Shown one piece after another: positions 23,990-37,247 of a DNA stretch of 64,000 nucleotides. The translations under genes were made by a program, and so were the position numbers. Position 1 is the stretch's first letter. Every line of letters begins with the position of its first letter. The stretch lies in assembly GCA_033439795.1 (NCBI GenBank), contig JAUTDP010000002.1:1674001-1738000 (forward strand). Reading direction: 5' to 3'. The DNA comes from Sordaria brevicollis. Its lineage: Eukaryota > Ascomycota > Sordariomycetes > Sordariales > Sordariaceae. Below the pieces are notes generated by a model. It made no database searches and was not told the DNA's origin. It worked only from the letters and a program-made list of their open reading frames with translations.

Positions 23990-26765
23990 TATCACAATAA
24001 TAGAGTTACGAAGTCTAATAAATTACTCAATTAGGTAATTTATATATATAATAACCAATTTACGTTTTTTTCCCGTTATTTTAATAGCCTTAGGGCCGTA
24101 TTTAGTACGCTATCCCTGGTCGTTTTAATACGCAACTCCTATAATCTTAGTCGGACTTTACTCTTAATTAACGGTTTTACTACCTTTACTTATATAATAT
24201 CTTCGAAGCGCTATTCCCTTGAGAATATAGAAAAGAAGGAGGAATTTAGTATTAATATTAATAAAGGTCCCGCCGTCGTATTATTAATTAATTATATAAT
24301 ATCGGGTATTAAAAGGATATAAAAGTAATATTTAGGGAGGGGGGTAATAAAATTAAAAAATAGTATTAGTATTTTCTCCCCTAATAATAATTACTCCTCC
24401 TCTTTTTCCTTTTCCTTTACCCTTTAAAGGTTTTCGTAAATATCGTTAATAAGGGTATTATTATTATTAAAGGAATTAAGGACTTAAGTATCTTTTATAA
24501 TTTACGAAATTATTTCTTTAACGTTATTAATAAACGGGTAATAAATAGTAGAAGGATAAAATCGTTTTCGAAATTCGTCCCCTATTTAAATATTTATATC
24601 GTCGTTATTAAATATAAAAGGGTATTTAAAGAAAGGGCGCTTAAAAGTTTTAAAGTATTCGAATAGCTATAAAGGGTATTCCCTTCCTTCTAAATTAAAC
24701 GTAAACGTTTTATCCCTATTATTAATATTTAATATATTATTATCGTTAATTAAAATATAATCCTATTAATTAGCCTTTTTATACTCTTCTTAATACACTT
24801 TCTAATATATTTTACCCTTCCCGTTAAAATTATTTTACTATTATTTATATACTTCTTCTTTAAATTTACTATTATACTTTTTAAGCGTAATTACTTACCT
24901 CTTCTTCTCCTCCTCCTACTCTTTTTAAACTCTTTTAATAAATTTAGTAGTAAATTTTCCCTTAGAAAGATTAATAGTAGGATTATTAAAATTATTATTA
25001 ACGGTAAGGACCTTATAAACCTTCCTCCTTATTTTCTTATTTAATATAGCCTTACGTTCGTAATTAAAAACTTTCTTTATTTATATATTATTAAATAATA
25101 ATCGAATTTTATATATTAAGGAATAAGCAATCGAATAACGAACGCGAATAAGGGAATTAAATTCGTATATATATTTATTTTTAATATAATTTATAATTTT
25201 AATTACTTAATTAAACCGTTCTAATTTAAAGAATAACGAAAGTAATATTAGGTTAATTTCTTTCGGTTATTTTACTTTTATTCGTTTAAGAATATAATAC
25301 TAATTAATTAATTATATCTTAGTGTTATTAAACTTATTTATAATATTATAGGTAATTATATTAGCGTTTAATATACCTTTAAATTCCTTTACGAAATTTA
25401 CCCTATTAAAAATATAAATATTACGTTTAACGTAATTACGCAAAACCTTTTAATAATAGCCTTTTAATAAATTAAAAACTCTAACGTCGAGAGGTTATAT
25501 AAAGTAGGTAAAATAGGGAGGTAACGCTATTAGTATAATATCGAAAGTATTAATATAATATTAAACTTCTATATTATAATAATTACTAAATCCGTCGATA
25601 ACGAATATATAATATATAAATTTATTACCCGTAATCCGCCTCTTATTTATACTATTAATAAATTCGTCCTTTATTAATTACTAATTATTAATATTCCTTT
25701 TATATTTATTATAACCAAATTAATCTATAAAATTAACGCCTTCGTATAACTTCTTAAAGGTTAAAGATAATTCGAAGGAATACTTATTAAAATATTTTAA
25801 CTAATTTAAAATAAAAGCCGCGCTCGAAAAACTAATTAATAATTTAATAAAGTAGATAGAGTCTTCTAAATCGTTATATACGAATTCTTCTATTAAATTA
25901 ATCTTAAAAATGAAATAAATAAGTAAATTAGCGCTAATAGCGTTAACGTAAATTATTAAAGTATATAATTCCTTATTAATTAAATCGTTAATTTTTAATT
26001 TCTATTATACGAATTCCTTTAATATAATAACCTTTTTGCGACCGTTAATAATACAACTTATTCTTATTCCTATTTCGTTATTATTCTAATAATTACCCTT
26101 CTATATATTCTTCTTTTTTAATACTAATTCGTATTAATTAAATTAATTATTAATAAAATCGTTATTTAATTCCCAAAACCTCCTCTTAATATTAATTGTA
26201 TAATAAGTAGTAATAGCGAATTTTAAGTAATTTTTAAAAAATCTTTTTAATTAACAACGGTTATAAATAGGTATAACTTTATATAATGTACGCAAATCGT
26301 TAACGGCCGATATAATTATTTCCTATATCGCTAAAAATCTCTTATAAAAATAGAAGATAATATATATAATAAGTGTAATATCTTCTTTATCCGTTAAAAT
26401 ACGAGGGCGGCTACGTCCCCGTAACAATATCGTTAATATATTATATTTACGTATAAACTTCGTATAACGATTTATTAAGGACTTCGACTACTTAATACGC
26501 GCTATAATAGTACGGATTGAGGGAGGTTTTCTACGGTTATACGTAGCGTTATAAATAAGAGTACCGTTATACCCGGTAAATTCGAGCTTAGAGTAATTAA
26601 AAGGTATTATAATAATACGTTCGTTAGTAATTAACGTTAATCGAATTAAATTAACGGCAGTTAATTTACTATTGTATAAATGGATAATATAAATGGATAG
26701 TTTTAATTTTATTTAAGTTTAGTAAAAATAGGTGTATTGGTTATCCGGATTTATAATATTAAAGA
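23990..26765. other. RIP-mutated A+T-rich tract
   Basis: Almost every CpA/TpG is gone, TpA is abundant, and CpG is frequent (TACG, CGTT, TTCG everywhere). This asymmetry is the mark of C-to-T changes at CpA on both strands. The tract ends abruptly on both sides inside the transposon ends. In Neurospora such DNA is normally cytosine-methylated and H3K9-methylated. Confidence 0.9.
25312..26550 (-). pseudogene. Dead pogo/Fot1-type transposase (CENP-B-like HTH plus DDE_1)
   Basis: One frame can be followed from 26550 to a stop at 25312 without a frameshift but with many TAA/TAG codons. It reads a helix-turn-helix-like part (KPPSIRTIIARIK), then RGRSRPRILTDKEDITL, and a CENP-B-type segment ending TINIKRRFWEL. 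The first catalytic block reads NNNEIGIRIS, where an acidic Asp is expected; its codon at 26079..26077 is AAC, a G-to-A change. The second catalytic Asp is in DGFSNYYNIE (codon 25596..25594). The third is in PLDVRVF, 36 positions further on, the DD35D spacing of Fot1. A typical FNRVNFVKEFKGI tail follows. The sequence upstream of 26550 was not resolved. Confidence 0.85.
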
Positions 26766-26815
26766 GGGGTTTTATAGGGCGTTAACAAGCGATTTATCAT
26801 GCAAGCGATCGGCAC

Positions 26816-26907
26816 TGTCCCAAATTATTTCCCTATCCCAGATTATTGCCCCCCTCTCCTTATAGGGAGAGGGTGGAGGTAAAGCCTTAGCACCAACCAC
26901 CCTCGAG
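26816..26907 (-). repeat. Right terminal inverted repeat (92 bp) of the pogo-like element
   Basis: This is the reverse complement of the left repeat apart from five transitions. It is followed by the TA duplication at 26908-26909. Confidence 0.92.
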
Positions 26908-26909
26908 TA
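26908..26909. repeat. Right TA target-site duplication
   Basis: TA immediately outside the right inverted repeat matches TA at 23817-23818. Confidence 0.75.
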
Positions 26910-29900
26910 ACCTTTTTTTTTCTGCCAGTGTCGGGGAAAGTCTGCGAATCGTCTGGGCTTTGAGGGGAAGAGTGGGTCCACTTTAGATGGCTTCGTTCTG
27001 GGAGGGAAGGAAGTCCGGCCAAGACCAGCATCGAATGTGGTAAGTATCGCCAAGTAAATAGTCGAGACACACAAAGACCAACAGTCTGGAATGGTTTTGT
27101 GTCTTGAGTAAAAGAATGCCAATGCCAATGCCTCGGCGCAAAGACGAACTTATGTATATTTATGAGGCTCGCCGTTAAGGTTGGCAGCTCGGTTGTAGGG
27201 CCTCGGGTCCAAGAAAGTTGATGCAATGTGTGGATGGCGACAGACAGCTGTTGATGGTCTCCAGTCTGTTAATGAGATTGCGCCCCGAAATGCATGCAAT
27301 GTCGTAGCGGGTCGTCCCATTCACAATCTTGTGCTCGTCCTTTAATATCCGTCCAGAGGAGTGTTTTGGTGCAAGAATAGGTACACGGACAAGGAAGTCT
27401 TTATATTATATGAGCTCTCTGCTGTCATCGATGATGAGATAGAGTCACAGCGCCAATGATGATGATGCAGGAGTGGTCGAAAACGATCAGGACCAAGAGT
27501 TCGTTATCTTTTTGTATTCCCTTTTGACCGATAACGGTTTTCTTGCGGGCGGCTGCAGCACCTGCACTCCCGTCCATGTTTGTACACCCACTGTCCCGGT
27601 ATCGTATCCCCATTCCCCAACGTTATCACCGACGAATGGAAAATCTTGGAAAACGCTCGAAATGGAAACCCAATCGCATCAGCTCCTGAACCGACTTTAT
27701 TCAACACTCCGAATCCAGTACTTTACAACTCTCTCTTCGTATCTTTTCAAACCATCCATGTCTGCCCATTTCCGAGGCGAGCCGAAAACACATGCTTTCC
27801 TCCGTCGCTCTGCTCGGCCAAAACGACCGAGAAAGGCGCAGCGACTTTTCCGCTTTCAGCGAGCCTCAGCGCCTGCAAGAGTGGAAGCGTGACATTCCCA
27901 ACGGCCTACAACCGTAGCTGCCATCCCGCCACCATCCCTGGAAACTTGGCTGCAACGCTTGCAGTTTTTTTGACATGTGCTTGCCCCGCGACTGTCAAAA
28001 GTTGAAGTTGTCTGTCCATTGAGATTACAAGCAAACCTGGAAGTCTCGAAAGGGAGAATGAAGGCAAGAATCTCAAAGGCCAGAATTGAAACTTGGGAGG
28101 AAAGAGCATCGAAGAGTGGCCGTCAAGGTTCCTGATATCGTGGGGTTTGACCAATCAGGCTGCCGAAAAGTGATAATTACACCACAGCACACAAAGATCG
28201 TCCTCCAACGACTTTGAGGGGCAACCACCATGTCGCAACTTTCTTCATTGGTGACGAGCTTTTCTGGGCGGTTACTGACCATCTCCTTCTGGTGTTGTCC
28301 TGCCCGTTCAAAGGTGCTTCCTAATACATGTAGAATGCATACCCTTTTACATTCACTCCAGGAACAGCTCGACGGGCTTGCTGTTACTCCCCTAATAGAA
28401 CTGCTATGAACTTCCGAGGAAATCAGTTATACCAACATCTTCTTGGACCCTACATCTACGTCTCTCTCAGGCTGCCCGCGTTGCTTCTTGCATCATCAAA
28501 TGCACAATAGAGGCACGTACAGGCTAGACACTGCCAGGGTTGAACCACTCCATCGGGCACACTCCATCTTTGAGGCTCAACTCGATAGTTGAAATCTTCA
28601 CGACGGGCGAACACGAAAAAAAAAGTCCTGTTGTCTCGGGGTCCAACTAGGACTTGGACAAAAATGCAACCCTCCATCATCGCGATCCTTCACCACCACC
28701 CACACCACACCACCCTAGAGGACAAAAAAGGGTTTCTTGGCACCCATCATCCCTACGTCGAGGCCTTGATAGAATGTGTCAAAGGGTGTGTCTGGGAATT
28801 GCCACATACTGCACGTTTGAACAAATTCGTAGTAGAAGGACAGCCAACATAGAGCAACTTTCCTCTCACAAGAGGAATATGATACTAATGGAAACCGAGG
28901 CATTGCAAACAGGAGGCTCGCCCATAATTCTTGAGGAGCCTAGGTAAGACCTAGCGAGCCGAGATGACAATGTCAAAGCAGACCTTGGGTAATAAGGCCG
29001 GCTGTTATCGAATGCTTCTTAGCCCGGACAAGGGATTGGTTGGATAGAGGCAACAATTACGAAAAGGTGAACGGAAAAGAGGAAACTTTACAAACATGAA
29101 AAGCCTTCCAAGGTATTGATGTTTAGCTTATTCGTGATGTCTAGTCTACATATGACGCTTCATCCCCGTTAGACTCTTTTATCCGATCATGCAAAAACCG
29201 TCCAAGTTACCTCTTCATCCTTTGCTGGATACTATTTAACTTCTAGTTTGACTGCTACTCTTCACCAATCGACTTGACCTTCGGATTCCGCTGACATAGC
29301 TGGTTACCAACGGGCAGGCAGTATCTACTTGTATTGTTGGCCTCGCTCAAGCACACAACTTTTGAAGGCCATTATTCAAAACTTTCTTCAACGTCTTCTC
29401 ATAACACTTCCAAGTCCAGTTGTCAAATGATCGAACTTCAGGGACCAAATATACTTTTGATAATCTTGATCATAAGTGTGTCCTATTTGATATTTATCAA
29501 CTTCGTGTTTGGAATAAGTCGACCCTTGCCAAGTGTGAGCGGGACGCATCGTGAATTAAAAATCGTAGCATTTCCATAAACGACAGAGCATAGATGAGCA
29601 GTTTCTCAAGGACATCAGCACTTTTTCGGGAAAAAGAAGTTGAACAATGGAAAACCTTTTGAGAAGACGAGTTACTCGCCCGCAAAGTCTCTGCACTCAC
29701 TGCAATTACAAGTCAATGAAGATAAGCTTTGTGATTCTAGTCTAAAAGCAGAGCAGTGCCATGCATCTATCTCTCTTCTGATAACTCTCAAAGATACAAC
29801 GAACGAACGAACCAAGAATTCAAACGGTGACTTCGTTCCGATTGACATCAGTATTTGTAGTCATCACTGCAAGTCTACGGTCTCGAGTACCTCTAACTCC

Positions 29901-30131
29901 TTCCCTGTTAATCCTAAGCATCTCAACTCAAGTTGGAAGTTACTACCCTGCCATCCATCTTTCCTTCCTCAACGGCAATCTACACCCACCCAACACTCCA
30001 CATGTATCAGACAGCGAACAATACACACCTTACCGCACCTTCCCACTCCCTTCTTCTCTTCTCTTGCCCTTTATAACTGCATCTTCATGAGTCCAATTCA
30101 ACAAGCAAAACAAAAGGAAAAAGAAAACAGA
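26910..30131. other. Intergenic stretch, no supported gene
   Basis: Normal composition resumes immediately right of the transposon. Short open frames on both strands show no domains or coherent splicing. Frames that cross the inverted repeat (26772-27226) are artefacts of the repeat. Nothing else is recognised. Confidence 0.5.
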
Positions 30132-30203
30132 GCGCGGTTAGTATAACGGTCAGTACTCTCGTTTCCCAAACGAGTGACCCGGGTTCGACTCCCGGACTGC
30201 GCA
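30132..30203 (+). tRNA. tRNA-Gly (anticodon CCC)
   Basis: A 72-nt cloverleaf without intron. The acceptor stem pairs GCGCGGT with ACTGCGC (one G-T pair), with discriminator A at 30203. The anticodon stem CTCGT/ACGAG closes the loop TTCCCAA, so the anticodon is CCC, reading GGG glycine codons. The T arm is CCGGG-TTCGACT-CCCGG, and the D arm contains the A box TAGTATAACGG. CCA is not encoded. Confidence 0.95.
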
Positions 30204-30777
30204 AGTTGAGCTTGTTTCTTTTGCTTTATTTCCTCTTTTTTTTCTTCTTTTTTTTCTTCTTTCTTTTTCTCTCTCGTGACTTTTTCTCGTACATGTGTTC
30301 GTTCGTTTTCTCGTATTCTGGTCTTCTAGTTGCTGCTATCAGAGCCAAATGGTAGGGACCGTCATCTGCTCACTTCCTCCCATGATTATCAGGATTAGTC
30401 ACTAGAACGGGACTCACGCAGACGATAAGAAACCAAGTCAAGTGATGCTGTTTTTGACTTAACTAGCAAATCATTTATTGCATTATGTAGCAAACTGAGC
30501 TAGTACATCGCTGAGGGTTATACAAGTCTCCATACCCTTTCCTAGAAGCAAGCTCGTAAATTTCCTTTCGCTATCTAACACATGGTTTGGAATCTTCTCG
30601 TCCTTCTCTTCTCGAAAATCTGCAACAAACCACTTCGCTATTTCTATGAGCCAACTTTGTAGCAGCAGCCTCCATCTCTCTCAGCCTATCCATTTGCTCA
30701 ATCCCCTCCTGAATGCCTCTCACAAGCACACTAAGCACCGCCAGAAAAATCACCCCCGTCAACCACTGGCCCAAGAC
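30204..30777. other. Intergenic: tRNA trailer and 3' end of the BRAP2-like gene
   Basis: A T-rich trailer is followed by about 500 bp that should contain the 3' untranslated region of the minus-strand BRAP2-like gene. No other gene is seen. Confidence 0.5.
30223..30272 (+). terminator. Oligo-T stretch downstream of the tRNA (Pol III termination)
   Basis: Several T runs, the longest around 30234-30256, begin about 20-30 bp after the tRNA end, as required for RNA polymerase III termination. Confidence 0.6.
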
Positions 30778-33482
30778 CTACTTTTTTCCCTTGCCCTTAT
30801 TCTTCTTCTTCTTCCCAGCACCACCATCACCATTATTCTGCTGACCAGAAGAACTACCTCCCGCCGCCGCCGGCGCATCCCTAAATGGGAGAATCACCAC
30901 CCCACCCTCCACCAACTCCTCACTCGTCACTTGCCCCTGCGCCTCCATCTCCTTCAGCTTTTCCTGCGCGCTAATATACATCTGCAAGTCATTAACCTCG
31001 TCCATCAGCTCCTCATTCTTCTGTCGGTGATCTTCCAGCGCTTTTTTGGTTTCAGCGGCTTCCTTCCGCATCTGTTCGGCTTCCTTCTCCATGTGCTTGA
31101 TCCGCTTCATCAGTCCCTTGCTCACTCCCTGTTCCTCTTGGAGTTGCTTGCCCAGGCTGCGGGCCAGCTCGGTAGATTTTTCGGCTCGCTTGCGCTCGCG
31201 CGCCAGGTCCTTCTCCAGGGAGGAGACTTCTGCCTTGAGGCGGAAATGCTCCTCTTTGAAGTCCGAGAGCTCCTTAAGGGCGCGGGACGACTCGGCGGTC
31301 GCGACGTCGGCGGCGGCACATGCTTTGGAGGCCTTGTCCGCTGCCTTGGCGACCATTTCCTCAAAGTAGATGCGCTGCGACTCGAGCTGGGAAGTTAGGA
31401 GGTGTGTGTATTCGAGCCCGATGCTGTCGAGTTTGGCGCGGGGGACGACTTCTTGGTCTGCCGGTACGGGGCCACGGGGAAGGGGGGCACCGGCGACCGC
31501 CGCCATGGTCTGTTCCTGAGAGCTCCATGCCGGGGCTGTGGCGCCTGTAGCAGTAGTATTGCGCTCCGAAGAGGTATTATTATTATGGATGTGGTGGCTT
31601 GGGAACTCAACCACCTTGCCTTGGCCCTTCTCGCGGATCATGCGGTGTACCCACATGTCGCCGGCGTAGTCCCAGACGTGCTGGGTTTCCATCTCCAGGC
31701 TGAAACTATGAGCCGTGTCCTTCCAGTGCTGCTTGGCGTGTCCGCCTTTGTATCGGCCGCAACCGACGTTGCCGCAGATTAAGCAGATCCAGAGGTCCGA
31801 TGGTTCGTCGCAGACGCTGCAGAGGTTAGATACAGGTCCCGAGCCGAAGGGTCGCGAGTACGGGTTGTTCGGATCGGTTTCCTCTGTGGTAGGCTTCGGG
31901 TTGGTAGCGCGGCAGATGGGGCAGCCAAAGCCTTTCCAGGTTTGTAGACAGGTGCAGTGGAAGACGTGCTGGCAAAGGATGGTCATAAGGCCGGCTGTAT
32001 CGTCCATGCGCTCCAAACAGACCGTACACGTTGGCAGCTCGATCAGGTTGGGGGTTGGGGGAGGGAAGGGTCGTAGGTTGAGCGTGTTGCTGGGAGACGG
32101 AAGTGTGTCGACTTGGTGACCGTTGCCCACCCCGTTGCCGTTGGTGGTGCTGTGGCCGTTTTGGGCGCCAAATGATTCCACGGTGATGGACTGGATGTAG
32201 GCGACATGGCAGAATTCGGTCTAAGAGGCGACATGTCAGTAACAAAGACTAGCACGTCGCTGCAGAAAGAGATGTTTCAACACCAACTCACCTCAATGCT
32301 GTCAAAGGGCCTTCCATCAAACTGAGCCCTAAAGTTCTTCGCTCTCTGCGGATCCCTGAACTTCATCAAAACCATGTACCGATTCAACTTGCTCGTCATG
32401 ATCATCCTGTAATGGCTCACGTCATCGCGCCACTTTTCTCCTATGAAACCGAGGAAGTCACTAGGACTCATGTACATTGGAACGGCAGTGATGCAGAGGA
32501 TGGTGCCGTCGTCACCGCTGTTAACGGTTCCATTGCTGCCGGTATCGCTACTACCACTGGCCACGCTGCTTGCACCCACTCCAGCGCGAAGAACACTGCT
32601 CTCATCGGCCTCACGGTAGAGGTGGACAATGCCCCAGCCGACTTCCGTGTTCTTGGTCTCGAGAGGGACGTATCGTGCCTTGGTATGCTGGCCCATGCCA
32701 CCGAGGTTGGGACCTAGAGAGGCCGCCGGCGTGCCATGAGAGGCAGATTCCCCGTTGCCATTTTGCCTGTGCTGTGGTTGGGATGGCTGTCCTTCGTTCT
32801 TCTGTGACTCACCCATGGCCAACTTGTTGTTCTTTGCTGTTGCCGACTTTCCCGTTCCGGCAGCGGTGCTTTGGGTGTCCTTTCCTTTCCCCTTCTTCTG
32901 CTTCTTGTCCTCCGCTGCGGTCTGTGCCTGTCCCTGCAGGTGTCCGTCCCGTTGCAGATCGAGACTCTCGATGCTGATTCTTCCGAAACGCCAGTCCTTA
33001 GATGCCGTCCGAGGTCCTATCCCAGACGTGAACTTGGGCGGGGGAGAGGTATCGCGTGATTGCCTGCTGGGAAGCCTGACGATGTTCCTATTGTCTTCAG
33101 GGTCGTGGTGGTTTGGCCTTGAAGCCCCGCAGTCAATGACCCCGCCGGTCTCGGTTCCTTCCTCTGCTTCCGGGTTTGAGCCGTTATTTAGAGCCCCTGG
33201 GTGTGGTTTTCGTCCAGAGCTCTTCTCCGACCGACCTTTGCTATCTTGGTCTCCGGTTTGCCCTTGTTGCAAATGATCTTGATCCTGCTTGTTTTTGGAC
33301 GATGGCCTTGAAGGAAGAGATTTGAGCTGCCAGGTGCGAGGATGAGAGGGAAGTTCGTCAAATATGGACGAGTTCTTGGTCGGTATCCAGAGGTTCGGAT
33401 TGGATGCTTCCGCAGCTGTTATATGCGTCGGATCTGGCGAAGGGTAGAGCTCAAACTTTAAATGGTAGCGGTAGACAGGCAT
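30778..33482 (-). CDS. etp1: BRAP2/Etp1-type RING and UBP-zinc-finger protein
   Basis: Exons 33482..32292 and 32220..30778 with a 71-nt intron (GTGAGT...TCTTAG) give 877 residues. The order of domains is that of BRCA1-associated protein 2. First is a long disordered N-terminal region, then an RRM-like BRAP2 domain (ILCITAVPMYMSPSDFLGFI ... YMVLMKFRDPQRAKNFRAQF). The splice joins FDSIE to TEFCHVAYIQ. A RING-H2 finger follows (CTVCLERMDDTAG, CQHVFHCTCLQ, CPICRA), then a UBP-type zinc finger (CSVCDEPSDLWICLICGNVG, HAKQHWKDTAHSFSLEM). A long coiled coil and a Lys-rich tail (GKKKKNKGKGKK) end the protein. Family members are ubiquitin ligases that bind ubiquitin through the UBP finger. Yeast Etp1 works in ethanol tolerance and protein turnover. 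Substrates here are unknown. Confidence 0.92.
32221..32291 (-). other. Intron of the BRAP2-like gene
   Basis: The 71-nt intron runs from GTGAGTTGG at 32291 to CTCTTAG at 32221. Phase 0 is kept between SIE and TEFCH. Confidence 0.88.
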
Positions 33483-34375
33483 GGCATAAGATGGACCGAT
33501 TCATAGTATGGTCTCAAAGCAATGATTTCTTGGTGATGAATGGTAAATGAGCGCTTAAGGGATGGCGGGACCAAGGTAGGTGAGGAGATGATTGTTGTGT
33601 CGATTGTCAAATGAGAGAGACAAATGAGGATGAGGAAGATTCAAAAAGGTAAAAAATCGATTAAATAAAGGGCAGGTTTAGGTTCGAAAGGCCCTCCAGA
33701 ACCTACCTAGACTTAAAGTGCGGACCTTACGTAAAGTGAAGTCGCCGGATGCCCGCTTTTGGAAGTGCATGTAATTCGAAGGTTCGAGCAATTGTCTTTC
33801 TGGTTTCGTGGTCGGAAAGTGAAGATGAGAAATGTGCCCCTTCGGAATGCCTTCATCACAGGAACCCTCCAGAACACCAACATAGGAAAGAGCCGCTGTT
33901 GAAACTGAAGTGAATGGACGTTGGATGTTGGATCGACTTTACAGGGGGATCCACGGCCACACTAGCGCGGAAAATTCGGTGGTCGGTACGTACCTTTCAC
34001 GTATGATGCATCTTGTCCACCACAAAGGCGCCACTTCCGGCCACGCAGCTGTCACTCGCACGGTGTAACAGCAGCATCTCGACTTATACGTGCAGCTCCA
34101 TCACCAACACCAACAGATTGGAACAACCAGAATCACAAAGAGGCAAGAGAATCACAGAGGGGAGAAACAAAGTTTTGAGACTGTAAATGTAGTCTTCATC
34201 ATGACATCGCTGTATATAGAGCGTATGCCATTAAAAGTCGGCTAAATAATGCCCAATTCCATGGCTATCATCATTTCCCAACCCATCATGTAGTAATAAC
34301 CCAGTTAAACGCTAAACGCCCAAAGAGAACCCTTCCTCGTCATCAAGAAACAGAAACAAGACCACCCCAATCCGC
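33483..34375. other. Intergenic: BRAP2-like promoter side and polyubiquitin 3' side
   Basis: About 0.9 kb with no gene seen. Both neighbours are on the minus strand, so this holds the promoter of the BRAP2-like gene and the 3' untranslated region of polyubiquitin. Confidence 0.5.
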
Positions 34376-35364
<989 letters not shown>

Positions 35365-37231
35365 GATGGCGGTTGTGCAGTAGACGTGTGGACTGTTGAT
35401 GGATTAAGCGGAATGACTTGTAGTGGTGGATGGATGGATAGATGGATACTCCTGCGATGATGGCGATGGAGAGAGATGGTGAAAAAGGGAAGAAGAGGAA
35501 TGGAGATGCAGTTGGGTGCAGGAGTTAAATAAGTACTTGTAGGTCGCAGGTGTTGCGGTGGAAGTGGCAGGAATCAGGATGGCGAACTTGGAGGGGCCAG
35601 GCTTCCACTCTGGCCTGGAAAGGGAAGGGAAGCGGGGGGGCTGAGTGAAGGGGAGCGACTGGGAGTGACTGGGAGCGAGTGAGCTGTGGAAGCGGAAAGG
35701 CGCCAGGTCCCAGAGATGGATCGTCACTGGTCCGTTTCCAACGCCTGCCACGGTGCGAGTGGTGTGTCACTCACTTTCCTTACGAAAGGAACGGGCCACG
35801 CACGAGCCACTTGGCGGTTGGGAGTGTCCGGAGTGACAGAGAAGTGGAGGGAAGGCGCGAGAAGAGACCAGTCAGGCGACACCTTCCCCCTTGATGGTTG
35901 GCTGGTGTTGGCTGTTGGTTGGTTGTTGCCCGTTGGCAGGAGTGTCAGAGTGGTTGGCACGGTTGGCAACACGCACCCCCTTCCCCTTGACAGTGACCGC
36001 GGCTGGTAGATCACACTGTCTGTTTGTCTTTGGAGGCCCGGATGGATGAATAAGCCAAAGAATGATCTGCATGCGGCTTCACTGGCCCTTCGAGGTTTGT
36101 TTACAAATCCGTGAATAGCATCCCGACTTCTCGTCACTTCATGACATTTTGAGATGCTTCTCTCGACGATTTCAAAGTTCACCATCCATCAAGGGGTGTG
36201 TTGTTGTTGGCCTCTCGCTCACTCACCCACTTCGATGCTTCACCCAGCAACAGCTAAGGTCGACATGGCGTGCACCTTGCTGAATGGTTCCCCGCATTTG
36301 ATAAGCGAACCCCCAAGTGAGCGGTCAATGACGTGGTCCGGTCAAGGACAACCGAGAGGCAAACAGGGAAAGCTGAGAGAGCGACTGCTGCATCACAATT
36401 TCCAGCAACACCGGGAAGAATGAGGTTGTGGATGATAAATCATAAAAGGTCCAGACCTTCTCTTTCAAATCAACACCATGAAAAGTATCACCAACGGTCG
36501 AGTGTTGGTTGTCGTCGGACGGGAGAACGAACGGGAGGTGCCTTTATCGTTTCAGCTCCAGACAGTGAGGGGCGAGTTAGCTGGCACGGTACTATCACAG
36601 TGTCCGACCTCTCTGGCTGTGCTGAGGTGAGCAACTCTGTCCGGCGGTGCGACGACAACAGTCGCTCCGCCACGCGCCCATTCATTCTTCCGTAACACAA
36701 GGCGGCGGGACACCGACTCCGAATCCGTGAATGTCCTTTTTCTTCCTTCTCTCAAAATTCCGGGCCGTGACTGTCGACGCCGGAAAAGCTTTGGGAAAGA
36801 ACAACAGTCCCCGACCGCCGATTCCGACATTCACGGTCAGAGACCTCCAGACCTCCTGTTCTGCCTGGCCATAAGGGTGCCCAGAGAATCCCCACCAGCC
36901 CCCCGACCGATGATGTCGTGACTCCGTTCCTGCCGTTATCGCCCGGCATTATCGTGGCCTCTTCTGCAGTGTGCTCCACCGCCCCGCACGTTTGGAGAGT
37001 CACTCCGCTGTTGACATGAAAGTTCCCCAACCTCCGTTCACGCATGAACCATATGGGACATCGCAATCAATCATTCGGCATTCGAGATATCCAAGATACG
37101 ACACTCGGTAAGTTTCAGATAATGCCGTGTCCTTGATGCGAGTAATCATTGCAGTGCTAGATCATGATATGAACCGCTTACGGCGGTTTACCCTATCGTT
37201 CCGTTCGCGGAGCCGTCAGCCTCAGTTAAAC

Positions 37232-37247
37232 CCCTAACCCTAACCCC
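37232..37247 (-). repeat. Short interstitial telomere-type motif
   Basis: About two and a half copies of CCCTAA (TTAGGG on the other strand, the Neurospora telomere repeat). It is too short to prove a telomeric origin. Confidence 0.5.

Larger units (their letters stand above)
23819..26907 (-). mobile_element. RIP-inactivated Fot1/pogo-like DNA transposon, 3089 bp
   Basis: The element is bounded by 92-bp terminal inverted repeats starting CTCGAGGGTGGTTGGTGC and by TA duplications. On the minus strand a single reading frame, broken only by stops, carries a CENP-B/Tc5-like DNA-binding region and then a DDE_1 catalytic region. The interior is extremely A+T-rich and depleted in CpA/TpG, the classic Neurospora RIP signature, so no functional transposase remains. 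Fot1-like relics (for example Punt) are known from Neurospora. Whether this is the same family needs comparison. Confidence 0.88.

Noticed and set aside
23990..26765. A+T-rich tract as mitochondrial or centromeric DNA
   Set aside because: Inverted repeats, target duplication and a stop-riddled pogo transposase frame explain it as one RIP-mutated transposon.
26772..27226. Two minus-strand open frames
   Set aside because: They run across the transposon's right inverted repeat into flanking DNA and have no protein character.
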